64,000 nucleotides of DNA, from NCBI RefSeq assembly GCF_042650605.1, contig NZ_JBHSBN010000026.1, positions 20,224 through 84,223 of the forward strand. Direction: 5' to 3'. The notes under the pieces are model-generated. The model ran no database searches. It was given only the letters and a program-made list of their open reading frames with translations, and was not told the origin of the DNA. This DNA is from Micromonospora_J zhanjiangensis (GTDB taxonomy: Bacteria > Actinomycetota > Actinomycetes > Mycobacteriales > Micromonosporaceae). Below are positions 51,337 through 59,888 of this stretch, piece by piece. Position 1 is the stretch's first letter. Each line of letters begins with the position of its first letter. The translations under genes were made by a program, and so were the position numbers.

Positions 51337-54237
51337 CTAGAGTCCCTCGGCGACCGCCGCCGCGATCTTCAGCCAGGCGTCCCGGGCGGCCGAGCTGAGC
51401 TGGCCGTACCGGATCGGTTCGCCGGTGTCGATCAACCGCTCGTACGGGGCAAGCAGGACCGCCCGGGTACGCGCGGCGAAGTGCTGCTGGATGGCCGGTA
51501 GATCGATCTCCTTGCGGGACGGCGGCATCGACACCACGGTGACCGCCTGCCGGACCAGCCGTTGCCGGCCGCTCTGCTCCAGGTGGTCCAGCATCCGGGC
51601 GGCGGTCTCAGCGGAGTCGTTACGGGCCGACATGGTGATCACCAACTGGTCGGTCGCGTCGATCGCGGCCTGCCAGTTCTGCGCCCGGACGTTGTTGCCG
51701 GTGTCGACGAAGATCAGCTTGTAGAACCGGCTGACCACCTCACGGATCTCCGCGAAGGCGTACGCGGTGAGCATCTCGCCGCCGGTCGCCGACTCGTCCG
51801 ACGCCAGCACGTCGAACATCCCCTCGCCCTGCGAGCGGACGTACTGGGACAGGTCGCCGATCCGGCCGTGGGCGCCCTGGAACTGGGGCAGGTCGCGCAG
51901 CAGGTCACGCACCGTACGGGAGTGGAAGTCCTGCTGGGCGCGCATCCCCAGGGTGCCCTGCGTCTCGTTGTTGTCCCAGGCCAGGACGTACCCGCCGCGG
52001 CGCTGCCCGAAGGTCATCGCCAGCAGCAGGATGGCCACCGTCTTGCCTGCGCCGCCCTTCGGGTTGACCACGGTCACCTGGCGCAGTCCGCCGAAGTTGC
52101 GACGGACCGTCTCGATTTCCTTCCGGACGTCCTGCTCGTACTGGCTGGGAGCGATCCGGATCAGGCCCCGGGTGGTCTTGTTCACCGCCGCCCGCAGCCC
52201 CATCGTGGCGATCGGCTCGGCCGGCCGGGCGGCCCGGCGGCGGGCGAACTCGTCGGCGGTCGGGGCCGCCGTGTCCGGGTTCCAGGGCTGGTCGGGGTAG
52301 CCCGCGTCCGGTGGCGGCATCCGGACCACGCCCGGCGCCTCCGGCTGTCCGGCCGGTCCGGGCCCACCGTCCGGTCCCGGCGGTGGTTGCGGCCCGTCCG
52401 GCGCCGGCACCCAGGGCGGGACGGCCGCGGTGGCCGGGTCCGGCCACGGTGGCGGCTCGGGCGTCCAGGCCGGCGTCGCTCCCCAGTACGACCCGGCCTC
52501 CTCCGCCGGGTACGGACCCCCCTGGTCGACGGGCTCATCGGGCCCTTCCGACGGCGTCCAGCCCGGGAAGTCGTCCGGCCCCGGCTGCGGTCCGGGTGGG
52601 TAGCCCGGCGCCCAGCCGCCCGGCTGGCCGGCATCCGGGGCTGGTGGCTGGTCGGGCGCGTTCGGCGGGAGGTAACCCGGCCCGCCGTACGGTGGCTGGT
52701 CGCCCGCGTTGGGCGGCGGATAACCCGGTCCGCCCTGGTCGGGGTAGCCGGCTGCATGCGGTGGTGGGTAGCCGGGCCCGCCCTGGCCGGGGTGGCCGGC
52801 TGTGTGCGGTGGTGGGTAGCCCGGTCCGCCCTGGTCGGGGTGGCCGGGTGCGTGTGGTGGTGGGTAGCCGGGTCCGCCCTGGTCGGGGTGGCCGGGTGCG
52901 TGTGGTGGTGGGTAGCCCGGTCCGCCCTGGTCGGGGTGGCCGGGTGCGTGCGGTGGTGGGTAGCCCGGTCCGCCGTACGCCGGATAGCCGCCCGGCCCCT
53001 GAGCAGGTACGCCCGGCGGTGGGCCGTAGCCCGGGCCGCCCGGGGGTGGGTACCCGCCCCCGATGCCCGGCGGCGCCCAGTCAGGTCCGTCGGTCGGTGC
53101 CCGCTCGCCCCAGCCCGGTCCGGTCGGTTGCGGGCTGCCCGGTCCGGTCGGTGGGGTGTGCCCACCCGGCGGTGCCCAGCCCGGTCCGGCTGGTTGCGGG
53201 TGCCCCGGTCCGGTCGGCGGTGCCCAGCCCGGTTCGCCGGGTGGCTGCTGGTGCGGGTACCCGGCCGGACCCGGCGCGAACACCGGCCCGGCCTGGTGCG
53301 GTTCACCCGGCGGCAGGCCCGGCTGCTGACCCGGCATCCCGGGCGCGGTGAACGGCGCCCCAGCGGGTGGCGGGTACACCGGTTCCGTGCCGGCCGACGG
53401 TCCGGTGGCCGGTGCCGCGGGTGGGAACACCGGTGCGGTGCCGGCAGGTGGCTGGCCGGGGAAGTCCGACCCGCCGGTGCCGGCGGGCGGCACCGGGCGG
53501 GCCCGTCCGATCGGTGCCGGGCCGGCCGGTCGGCCCGGGCCGTGGCCGGGCCGCGCCGACGGGCCGCCGACCGGGCCGGCGCCGGTGTCCGGCTCCGCCG
53601 GGCCGCGCTGCAGGGGCTGCGCCCAGGGGGACTCCGACCCGCCCGGTGCGGCCGGCCGGCCGTTCGGCGGGGTGGCGGACCGGGGGCCCGGGACGGTTCC
53701 GGCCGGTCCGGCATCCGCGCCGGCCGGTGGGCCGTTGCCGCCGACGGGGGCGGCGTCCGCCCCGTCCGACCCGGCCCCGGGCGGGACCGCCCGCTCCGCC
53801 GGCCCGGTCGGCCGGTCCTCGGGTCGGGCGGGACGGCTCTCGGGTCGGGTCGTCCGGTCGTCCGGTCCGGCGAGCGGGGCCACCTCCGAGCCGGGCGTCG
53901 CGTCCATCGTGAACGGCCGGTCGAAATCCGCCGTGTGGTCCGTCCCGCCCCCGACGGTCGCGCCACTTGGGGTCGGCGGGCCGGCCGGCTCCTCCGTCGA
54001 CGCGGCCGGTGGCCGCACCGGATTCTGCGGCCAGGCGAACTGCGGCGGTACCGGTGCTGAAGAGCCGTCAGGTCGGGACGTGCCGGGAACGTCCGCGGCT
54101 GGCCCGTCCGCCCCCGCGCCGCCCTCCCGGGTGCCGGGGACGATCTCCTCCGGTGGCCAGAACGGCTCGTCGTCCCGCTGCGGCACGCCAGCCCCCTGCC
54201 CCGGCGGATCGACCCGGCCGGAATAGTCGTTCACCAC
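51337..54237 (-). CDS. ParA/MinD-like ATPase with long repeat-rich N-terminus
   Basis: 966-aa protein. Residues 1 to about 640 are Pro/Gly/Asp-rich, including 16-residue GYPPPHAPGHPDQGGP repeats. The C-terminal about 280 residues are a SIMIBI-class ATPase: deviant Walker A VVNPKGGAGKTVAILLLAM, WDNNETQGTLGMRA, FYKLIFVDTGNNVRAQNW (Walker B-like) and LVITMSARNDSAETAARMLDHLE. The layout resembles actinobacterial EspI/SCO-type MinD proteins linked to ESX secretion or polar organisation, where a disordered Pro-rich arm precedes the ATPase. No ESX genes are in the window, so the role is open. Confidence 0.8.
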   Translation of the reverse strand: MVNDYSGRVDPPGQGAGVPQRDDEPFWPPEEIVPGTREGGAGADGPAADVPGTSRPDGSSAPVPPQFAWPQNPVRPPAASTEEPAGPPTPSGATVGGGTDHTADFDRPFTMDATPGSEVAPLAGPDDRTTRPESRPARPEDRPTGPAERAVPPGAGSDGADAAPVGGNGPPAGADAGPAGTVPGPRSATPPNGRPAAPGGSESPWAQPLQRGPAEPDTGAGPVGGPSARPGHGPGRPAGPAPIGRARPVPPAGTGGSDFPGQPPAGTAPVFPPAAPATGPSAGTEPVYPPPAGAPFTAPGMPGQQPGLPPGEPHQAGPVFAPGPAGYPHQQPPGEPGWAPPTGPGHPQPAGPGWAPPGGHTPPTGPGSPQPTGPGWGERAPTDGPDWAPPGIGGGYPPPGGPGYGPPPGVPAQGPGGYPAYGGPGYPPPHAPGHPDQGGPGYPPPHAPGHPDQGGPGYPPPHAPGHPDQGGPGYPPPHTAGHPGQGGPGYPPPHAAGYPDQGGPGYPPPNAGDQPPYGGPGYLPPNAPDQPPAPDAGQPGGWAPGYPPGPQPGPDDFPGWTPSEGPDEPVDQGGPYPAEEAGSYWGATPAWTPEPPPWPDPATAAVPPWVPAPDGPQPPPGPDGGPGPAGQPEAPGVVRMPPPDAGYPDQPWNPDTAAPTADEFARRRAARPAEPIATMGLRAAVNKTTRGLIRIAPSQYEQDVRKEIETVRRNFGGLRQVTVVNPKGGAGKTVAILLLAMTFGQRRGGYVLAWDNNETQGTLGMRAQQDFHSRTVRDLLRDLPQFQGAHGRIGDLSQYVRSQGEGMFDVLASDESATGGEMLTAYAFAEIREVVSRFYKLIFVDTGNNVRAQNWQAAIDATDQLVITMSARNDSAETAARMLDHLEQSGRQRLVRQAVTVVSMPPSRKEIDLPAIQQHFAARTRAVLLAPYERLIDTGEPIRYGQLSSAARDAWLKIAAAVAEGL
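52713..52970. repeat. 48-bp tandem repeats in the ParA/MinD-like gene
   Basis: A 48-bp unit (anchor GTGGTGGGTA at 52761, 52809, 52857, 52905, 52953) encodes GYPPPHAPGHPDQGGP on the minus strand. Five clear copies and one or two degenerate ones lie upstream. Units 52857-52952 are nearly identical, indicating recent duplication. Confidence 0.88.
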
Positions 54238-54322
54238 TGGAACCTCCCCCTCTTCCGCCGAGGATAGGCGCCTGGATCAGCCCTGGCCGGTTTCGGGCGC
54301 CGGTCGGCCGGAACGCGGGCGA

Positions 54323-55321
54323 TCAGACCAGGTAGACGGCCCAGGCACCGGGTTCGATCCACCACGACCGTTTGCGGGTGAGTTCGCCCCGTACGCCGTC
54401 GTCGAGGTAGTCCACCCGGTCCTCCCGCGGGGTCACCGCCACCGCCCGGCCGCGGGCCCGGCGGACCTCGATGCGGACCCGCTTGCGACCCCACCCGGAG
54501 CGGGCCAGCACGGGCACCGCGACCGCCACGTCCAGTACGCCGTCGGCCGGGTCGACCGAGGCCAGCAACGGGACCCCGTCCACCACGGCATAGCCGGCCG
54601 CGTTGGCCACCACGCAACCGATCAGCGGTTCCTCGCCGGCGGACAGCACGTGGTCGTCCACCTCCACCCGGCCCCGCCACGGCCGGGGCTGGCCGGCCTC
54701 GTCCGCGCCGCCCACCACCGCGCCGTCCAGCGTGACCGAGCCACCGTCGTTGCGCAGCAGGTCGAGCCGGCGTACCCGACCGTCCAGGACGGCCCGCGCC
54801 ACCTCGGCCGGGTCGCGTGGCAGGCCCAGCCGACCGGCCAGGTCACCCGGCGTCGGCCGCTCGCCGGCGCCGGCGAGGGCCGGATCGAGCGGCAGTACGC
54901 CGATCGCCGGCAGATCCGGCACGGTGCGGTTGCCGGCCAGGTCGTCCGGTCGGCGGCTGGGCGGCGGGGCGTACCGGCGAACCAGCCGACGCAACACGGC
55001 GCGTAACTGACCGTCACTGGCGGTAGCCACCACGAGTCGGGTCTTGCCGTCGACGTCCGGCCAGGCCAACCCGTCCGGGCGCGGTGGCCCGTCCAGCCGG
55101 GCCAGTACAGCGTCGATCTCCGCGTCCGACCGGGCGGTGACCGTCTCGACCCGCGCACCACCCGCCGTCAGCGCGTCCGCACAGGTCAGCACCGGTACCC
55201 GGGGCGACTCGGCACAACTGTCGGCGGTCGCGGCCGTACCGCCACAGCATCCGCCGCTGCCGCCGCAGCCTGCCGCGCCCTCGCGTTCCGGGCCGAGGGT
55301 GAGCAGCACCACGTCGTACAC
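54323..55321 (-). CDS. Diacylglycerol kinase-like protein with Cys/Gly-rich insertion
   Basis: 332-aa protein distantly like the DAGK_cat/YegS lipid kinase fold (LVVATASDGQLRAVLRRLVRR, PAIGVLPLDPALAGAGERPT, ELTRKRSWWIEPGAWAVYLV; C-terminal beta domain). The N-terminus holds a Cys/Gly cluster (EGAAGCGGSGGCCGGTAATA, five cysteines within about 35 residues with a later one). The GGDGT nucleotide loop of true DAG kinases is replaced by ATASDGQ, so kinase activity is doubtful. It is divergent from purA across 126 bp. Conserved at this location in Micromonospora as far as remembered. Confidence 0.6.
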   Translation of the reverse strand: MYDVVLLTLGPEREGAAGCGGSGGCCGGTAATADSCAESPRVPVLTCADALTAGGARVETVTARSDAEIDAVLARLDGPPRPDGLAWPDVDGKTRLVVATASDGQLRAVLRRLVRRYAPPPSRRPDDLAGNRTVPDLPAIGVLPLDPALAGAGERPTPGDLAGRLGLPRDPAEVARAVLDGRVRRLDLLRNDGGSVTLDGAVVGGADEAGQPRPWRGRVEVDDHVLSAGEEPLIGCVVANAAGYAVVDGVPLLASVDPADGVLDVAVAVPVLARSGWGRKRVRIEVRRARGRAVAVTPREDRVDYLDDGVRGELTRKRSWWIEPGAWAVYLV

Positions 55322-55447
55322 CTGGGTGGCCTCCTGCCTTTCTCACCACGGCCGCTACGGGCCGGTCGTCACTAGTTGTTAGCCTGACACCTCGGGCTCG
55401 CCGAACGGTCGCCACCTGCGCACCCGAGCCCCCCTGGAGGGTTGGAT

Positions 55448-56734
55448 ATGCCAGCGATCGTGCTCATCGGGGCACAGTGGGGCGACGAGGGCAAGGGCAA
55501 GGTTACCGACCTCCTCGCCGACCGGGTCGACTACGTCGTCCGGTACTCCGGCGGCAACAACGCCGGTCACACCGTCATCACCCCGGACGGGCAGAAGTAC
55601 GCCCTGCACCTCATGCCGTCGGGCGCGCTCTCCCCGAGCGCGATGATCATCATCGGCAACGGTGTGGTGGTGGACCCGAAGGTGTTGCTCTCCGAGATCG
55701 ACGGACTGGCCGAGCGGGGCGTCGACGTCTCCCGCCTGCGGATCTCCGGCGACGCCCACCTGATCATGCCGCACCACCGGGCGCTGGACCGGGTGGTGGA
55801 GCGCTACCTCGGCTCGTCCCGGATCGGCACCACCGGCCGCGGCATCGGCCCGGCGTACGGCGACAAGGTCGCCCGGATGGGCATCCGGCTGCAGGACCTG
55901 CTCGACCCGGGCATCCTGCGCAAGAAGCTGGAACTGGTGCTCCGGGAGAAGAACCAGATCCTGTTCAAGGTCTACAACCGCAAGGCGCTGGACGTCGACG
56001 CGGTGACCGAGGAGTACCTGGAGTACGCGGAGCGGCTGCGCCCGTACATCGCCGAGACCCGGGCCATGCTCTGGGACGCCCTGGACCGTGGCGAGACGGT
56101 ACTGATGGAGGGCGCCCAGGCCACCATGCTCGACATGGACCACGGCACGTATCCGTTCGTCACCTCCTCGAACCCGACCGCGGGTGGGGCGTGCGTCGGC
56201 GCCGGCATCCCGCCGACCGCGATCACCCGGGTGATCGGCGTCAGCAAGGCGTACGCCACCCGGGTGGGCGCGGGGCCGTTCCCGACCGAGCTCTTCGACG
56301 CCAACGGCGAGCACCTGCGCAAGATCGGCGCCGAGTACGGCACCACCACCGGCCGGGAGCGCCGGTGCGGCTGGTTCGACGCCGTCGTCGCCCGGTACGC
56401 CTCCCGGCTCAACGGCATCACCGACCTGGTCATCACCAAGCTGGACGTGCTCACCGGCCTGGAGAAGGTGCCGATCTGTGTCGGCTACGAGATCAACGGC
56501 AAGCGGATCGACGACATGCCGATGAGCCAGACCGACTTCCACCACGCCCGGCCGGTCTACGAGGAGTTGGACGGCTGGTGGGAGGACATCTCCAAGGCCC
56601 GCACCGAGGAGGACCTCCCGGCCAACGCCCGGGCCTACATCGCCCGCATCGAGGACCTCTGCCGCACCCGGGTCAGCGTCGTAGGCGTGGGCCCCGGCCG
56701 CGAGGAGAACGTGGTCCGGCATTCGCTGCTCTGA
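55448..56734 (+). CDS. purA: Adenylosuccinate synthetase
   Basis: 428-aa purine enzyme (IMP + Asp + GTP to adenylosuccinate). ATG 55448 follows GGAGGG by 5 bases. Signature residues: GAQWGDEGKGKVTDLLA (residues 8-24, catalytic Asp13), GGNNAGHTV near 37 (His41), GTTGRGIGPAYGDKVAR near 126, LMEGAQATMLDMDHGTYPFVTSSN near 220 and EYGTTTGRERRCGWFD near 298. Length and all motifs are normal. It stands alone; DUF3151, ParA-like and DAGK-like genes are near, matching other actinomycetes. Confidence 0.97.
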   Translation: MPAIVLIGAQWGDEGKGKVTDLLADRVDYVVRYSGGNNAGHTVITPDGQKYALHLMPSGALSPSAMIIIGNGVVVDPKVLLSEIDGLAERGVDVSRLRISGDAHLIMPHHRALDRVVERYLGSSRIGTTGRGIGPAYGDKVARMGIRLQDLLDPGILRKKLELVLREKNQILFKVYNRKALDVDAVTEEYLEYAERLRPYIAETRAMLWDALDRGETVLMEGAQATMLDMDHGTYPFVTSSNPTAGGACVGAGIPPTAITRVIGVSKAYATRVGAGPFPTELFDANGEHLRKIGAEYGTTTGRERRCGWFDAVVARYASRLNGITDLVITKLDVLTGLEKVPICVGYEINGKRIDDMPMSQTDFHHARPVYEELDGWWEDISKARTEEDLPANARAYIARIEDLCRTRVSVVGVGPGREENVVRHSLL

Positions 56735-56918
56735 GCCGGGAGGTAATGGCCGGCCTGGTGTCTGTTCGGTACCTGCGAGATGCCCCCGGTATGTCTGTCC
56801 GATATGGACGACATGCCACCTTTTTGCTGCCTAGTGTTTGTCTGGCACTTTCAGCCATTTGATTCACGTGGGGCAGCACGCTCCGCTTCATCGATCTAAC
56901 GTTTGGTTGAACTTGGCG

Positions 56919-56949
56919 GTGGCCGCGGTAGGACAAGTACCGCGGCCAC
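56919..56949 (+). promoter_or_regulatory. 12-bp stem in the leader of the small secreted protein gene
   Basis: GTGGCCGCGGTA (56919-56930) and TACCGCGGCCAC (56938-56949) with a 7-base loop, ending 11 bp before the GAAAGGA ribosome site of the gene at 56974. It may be an attenuator, a terminator of upstream read-through or a structured 5' UTR. The surrounding 56735-56918 region is relatively A/T-rich and otherwise empty. Confidence 0.5.
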
Positions 56950-56973
56950 CTCGACCCGACGAAAGGATCTTGG

Positions 56974-57414
56974 ATGAGCGCGACGGGCCTGAAGGCGAGA
57001 CTAGCGCAGGTCGCCACGGCGACCTTATTGGCTACAACGGCAGCACTGGTGGTCCAACCAGTTGCCGCCCAAGCGGCGGACACCTGCTACACGGGCGCCT
57101 TCTGCTGGTACTACCTGACCAATCAGAGCAGTACCCGAGGATCTCAGACGCAGTACACGAGCGGATGGGCCCGGATGTCCTCGCTGGTGGACAACAGCGA
57201 ATCGAGCTACAACGCGCAGTACGCCGACTCTCACTGTGTCGGCCAGGGAAGGCCGTACGTGTATCTCTCCGACACCTATCTGTCGGCGCGGACGACGGCG
57301 CTGGTGGCGATCTCGCAGGGAGAGAAGAAGAATACCTTCAATCCGATTGGTACTGACAACGGTTCGAAGAACATGAACAATCTCTTCAATGACATCTGGA
57401 ACGCCTGTCGGTAA
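56974..57414 (+). CDS. Small secreted cysteine-containing protein (peptidase inhibitor I36-like style)
   Basis: 146-aa preprotein. GAAAGGA (56961-56967) precedes the ATG. A signal peptide with hydrophobic core and AQA-A cleavage near residue 35 (LATTAALVVQPVAAQAADT) exports it. The mature part of about 110 residues has four cysteines (DTCYTGAFCWYY near its start, HCVGQG in the middle, NACR at the end), likely two disulfides. The C-x5-C-W/Y beginning resembles I36-like inhibitors or secreted beta proteins, but this is only a style match. Lower GC and more Asn/Ser/Tyr than neighbours suggest recent acquisition. Followed by its own terminator. Confidence 0.75.
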   Translation: MSATGLKARLAQVATATLLATTAALVVQPVAAQAADTCYTGAFCWYYLTNQSSTRGSQTQYTSGWARMSSLVDNSESSYNAQYADSHCVGQGRPYVYLSDTYLSARTTALVAISQGEKKNTFNPIGTDNGSKNMNNLFNDIWNACR

Positions 57415-57423
57415 TAATGCTTG

Positions 57424-57460
57424 CCGAGTCCGTAGCGGCCGATGGCTGCTACGGACTCGG
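57424..57460 (+). terminator. Strong hairpin after the small secreted protein gene
   Basis: CCGAGTCCGTAGC (57424-57436) and GCTACGGACTCGG (57448-57460) are perfect complements; four further inner pairs (one G-U) leave a 3-base loop. 9 bp after the stop codon. Confidence 0.85.
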
Positions 57461-57495
57461 TAACAGTCCGATCATGTACACCGTCGGGAGAGAAT

Positions 57496-58440
57496 GTGCG
57501 CAGAAGTATGCGGGTGGCCTCGGTTCTCACTGGACTGCTACTGGCAACTGCTTGTAGCAGCAGCGGAGACCGTCAAGCGCCCCAGCCGGCAGGTGAGAAG
57601 CCACCTTCGCTGGCGCCGTTGGCGGGCGGGGAGCCCCCACTTGACGCGTCCATCGTCTCAGCCGCCGACCCTCGCAAGGTGTCGGCACCTCTGGCAACCT
57701 ACGTGCAGGAGGACGGAAGGGCCCGAGTCGTTAGCCGTGCCCGGATGCTGGTCGGTGATCGATGCATGCGGGAGTTTGGGTTCACGCCAGAGCCCGGATG
57801 GAAGCCGGAGGGCGCCGTTCCCAGGGACATCACCGCTCGATACGGCCTCTGGGACGAGGCGCGGGCAGCGGATTTTGGCTACCTTCCGGCAGAGGTCAAC
57901 GACGGGAACAGTGGTCCGATCAGATTCGTAGGTGCGGACGCCAACAGCGTGTACTTCGGTCAGGTCGAGAGCTACCAGGGGAAACCGGTGCCAGCCGGCG
58001 GTTGTACCAATAAGGAGTTCGAGGCCGTGTTCGGGCCGAAAGGTTCCCTCCAAGTGGACGGACACCTCCAGGTAAATCTTGATCAGGAGGCGATCACAAG
58101 GGCGACCCAGGACAGTCGGGTCGTTCCCTTGCTGGCGTCGTGGCGGGCGTGTATGAAGTCGGCGGGTTGGGACTACAAGACGCCGCAGGAGCCGTTCGAT
58201 CACTGGTCGACCCGTCGGGGTGCGGACAAGACGCGCGCGGTGGTCAGTGACGAGGAGAAGCGCAGCGCACTGGCCGACGTCGGCTGCAAGAAGTCGACAG
58301 GGTTGCTCGGGACCTGGTTGGCCGCCGACATCGCGTATCAGAAGGTGCTCGTGGAACGGAACGCGGAGCAGTTGAGGGCCTACATGAAGGCGCTCGACAC
58401 GGTCGCGCAGCGAGCGAACAAGATCATTGCGGAAGGGTGA
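57496..58440 (+). CDS. Lipoprotein leading an ABC exporter operon
   Basis: 314-aa lipoprotein from GTG 57496 (GGGAGAG site). Lipobox LTGLLLATAC-SSS near residue 17-21 predicts lipid attachment outside the membrane. The mature protein has paired cysteines (RCMREFGFTPEPGW, GGCTNKEFEAVFG, SWRACMKSAGWDY, VGCKKSTGL), a pattern seen in a family of Micromonospora/Streptomyces lipoproteins of unknown function in which tryptophan and Cys are spaced in C-M-x-x-x-G-x-x-Y/W blocks. Its stop overlaps the adaptor gene (GTGA). It may deliver or sense the exported molecule. Confidence 0.75.
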   Translation: MRRSMRVASVLTGLLLATACSSSGDRQAPQPAGEKPPSLAPLAGGEPPLDASIVSAADPRKVSAPLATYVQEDGRARVVSRARMLVGDRCMREFGFTPEPGWKPEGAVPRDITARYGLWDEARAADFGYLPAEVNDGNSGPIRFVGADANSVYFGQVESYQGKPVPAGGCTNKEFEAVFGPKGSLQVDGHLQVNLDQEAITRATQDSRVVPLLASWRACMKSAGWDYKTPQEPFDHWSTRRGADKTRAVVSDEEKRSALADVGCKKSTGLLGTWLAADIAYQKVLVERNAEQLRAYMKALDTVAQRANKIIAEG

Positions 58441-59888
58441 CCGCCCCGATCTGGCGGCAGGAGTGGGAGACGGCGGAGGTGCCCTCCGAGCCGGCCGTCG
58501 ACCATCCGACGCTGACGGCGCCCGTCGCCGGTGGTGTTCCGTCCGAGGTGACGCCGGCGCCGCTCGTACGCCGCCGCCGCAGGCTTCTCGCGGTGGTCGC
58601 CGGCGCGGTGTTGCTCGCCGTCGCCGGTGCCGTCTCGCCGATGCTGATCAAGTCCCCGCAGCAGGTCGCCGCCGAGGCGCAACCGCCGCCGCGCAGCATC
58701 CTCACCGCGCCGGTCGAGCAACGGGTGCTCAGAGACACGGTGATTCTGCGGGGCGAGGTGGGACCGTTGCAGTCCTTCTCCGTCACCCCCGGCGTCCGCG
58801 GTGACGGCAAGGCCGTCGTCACGGCGGTGAAGGCCCGGCAGGGCGATCGGATCTCGGCTGGCACCGTGGTGCTGGAGGTAGGCGCCCGGCCGCTGATTGT
58901 GCTACCCGGCTCCACTCCGGCCTTTCGGGACCTGAAACCGGGTGCTGACGGCAAGGACGTGGCCCAGTTGCAGTCGGCCCTGGACCGGATGGGCTTCCGG
59001 ACCGGTGACCGGGCAGGCTTCTTCGGTGCGGGCACCAAACGGGCGCTGACCAGGTTCTACGACAGCAAGGGATATCGGCCACTTCCGGTCAGTGACAACG
59101 ACCAGAAACAGGTAGACGACGCCCGCCGGCAGGTTGTGGCCGGTGAGCGCGCGGTGACGGACGCACGCGATGCCCAAACCGCCCTGGCCCGCGACGCAAA
59201 CGCGAGCGGTCAGCAGAAGAGGGAGGCGGCCAAGGCGCTCAGCCGGGCTCGGGAAGACCTGGTAGCGGCCCGCCAGCAGCTCGACGAGATCACCCAGGTC
59301 ACCGGACCGATGCTTCCGCAGGGCGAGTACGCCTTCCTGCCGTCCTTTCCTGCCCGGATCGACGCGCTGAAGGCGGTGGTGGGCGCGGAGGTGGCAACAC
59401 CGCTGGTGACGTTCTCCGCAGGTCCGCTCGTCGTCAAGGGCGTCCTCACCGAGGCGCAACGCGTCTCCTGCAAACCAGGGCAGAAGGTCGAGATTGCCGG
59501 CGACGGCGACCTGGCGGCGAAAGGTGAGGTCACCTCGATCGGTGGACAGGCCGTCCAGCCGTCAGCGGATGACAAGGGGGCCGCGCCGCAGCCGTCGGGC
59601 GTACCGGTTGTCGTCACGCCGGTTGCCCCGCTCGAAACCCGGGCCAGCGGGCAGAACGTGCGACTGACCATCGAGACCGCGTCGAGCGGCGGTAGTGAAC
59701 TGGTGGTGCCGGTGTCGGCGATCTATGCCGGTGCGGACGGTGCGACCTACGTGACCAGACGTAGCGGCGATGGTGAGGAGAGTCAGGTCAGTGTGGAGCC
59801 GGGCATGAGCGCGCAGGGCTTGGTGGCGATCACGGTACGGTCGGGGAGCCTCCAAGCTGGCGACCTGGTGACCGTCGGGTCGGGATGA
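58437..59888 (+). CDS. Membrane-fusion/adaptor protein (MacA/HlyD-like) with peptidoglycan-binding domain
   Basis: 483-aa protein, GTG start overlapping the lipoprotein stop. After a cytoplasmic 45 residues and one membrane helix (LLAVVAGAVLLAVAGAVSPML) comes a lipoyl-like half (TVILRGEVGPLQSFSVTP, GDRISAGTVVLEVGARP). A PG_binding_1 domain (about residues 170-205, LKPGADGKDVAQLQSALDRMGF, GFFGAGTKRALTRFY) is inserted, then a coiled coil (about 220-285, QQVDDARRQVVAGERAVTDAR-type) and a beta-barrel C-terminus. It would couple the ABC permease to the thick cell wall. Shared with MacA-type adaptors of gram-positive bacteria. Confidence 0.85.
   Translation: MTAPIWRQEWETAEVPSEPAVDHPTLTAPVAGGVPSEVTPAPLVRRRRRLLAVVAGAVLLAVAGAVSPMLIKSPQQVAAEAQPPPRSILTAPVEQRVLRDTVILRGEVGPLQSFSVTPGVRGDGKAVVTAVKARQGDRISAGTVVLEVGARPLIVLPGSTPAFRDLKPGADGKDVAQLQSALDRMGFRTGDRAGFFGAGTKRALTRFYDSKGYRPLPVSDNDQKQVDDARRQVVAGERAVTDARDAQTALARDANASGQQKREAAKALSRAREDLVAARQQLDEITQVTGPMLPQGEYAFLPSFPARIDALKAVVGAEVATPLVTFSAGPLVVKGVLTEAQRVSCKPGQKVEIAGDGDLAAKGEVTSIGGQAVQPSADDKGAAPQPSGVPVVVTPVAPLETRASGQNVRLTIETASSGGSELVVPVSAIYAGADGATYVTRRSGDGEESQVSVEPGMSAQGLVAITVRSGSLQAGDLVTVGSG

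Noticed and set aside
52713..52970. Regular 48-bp repeats that could suggest a CRISPR-like array
   Set aside because: No unique spacers; every unit is in frame and encodes the same peptide in a confident gene.
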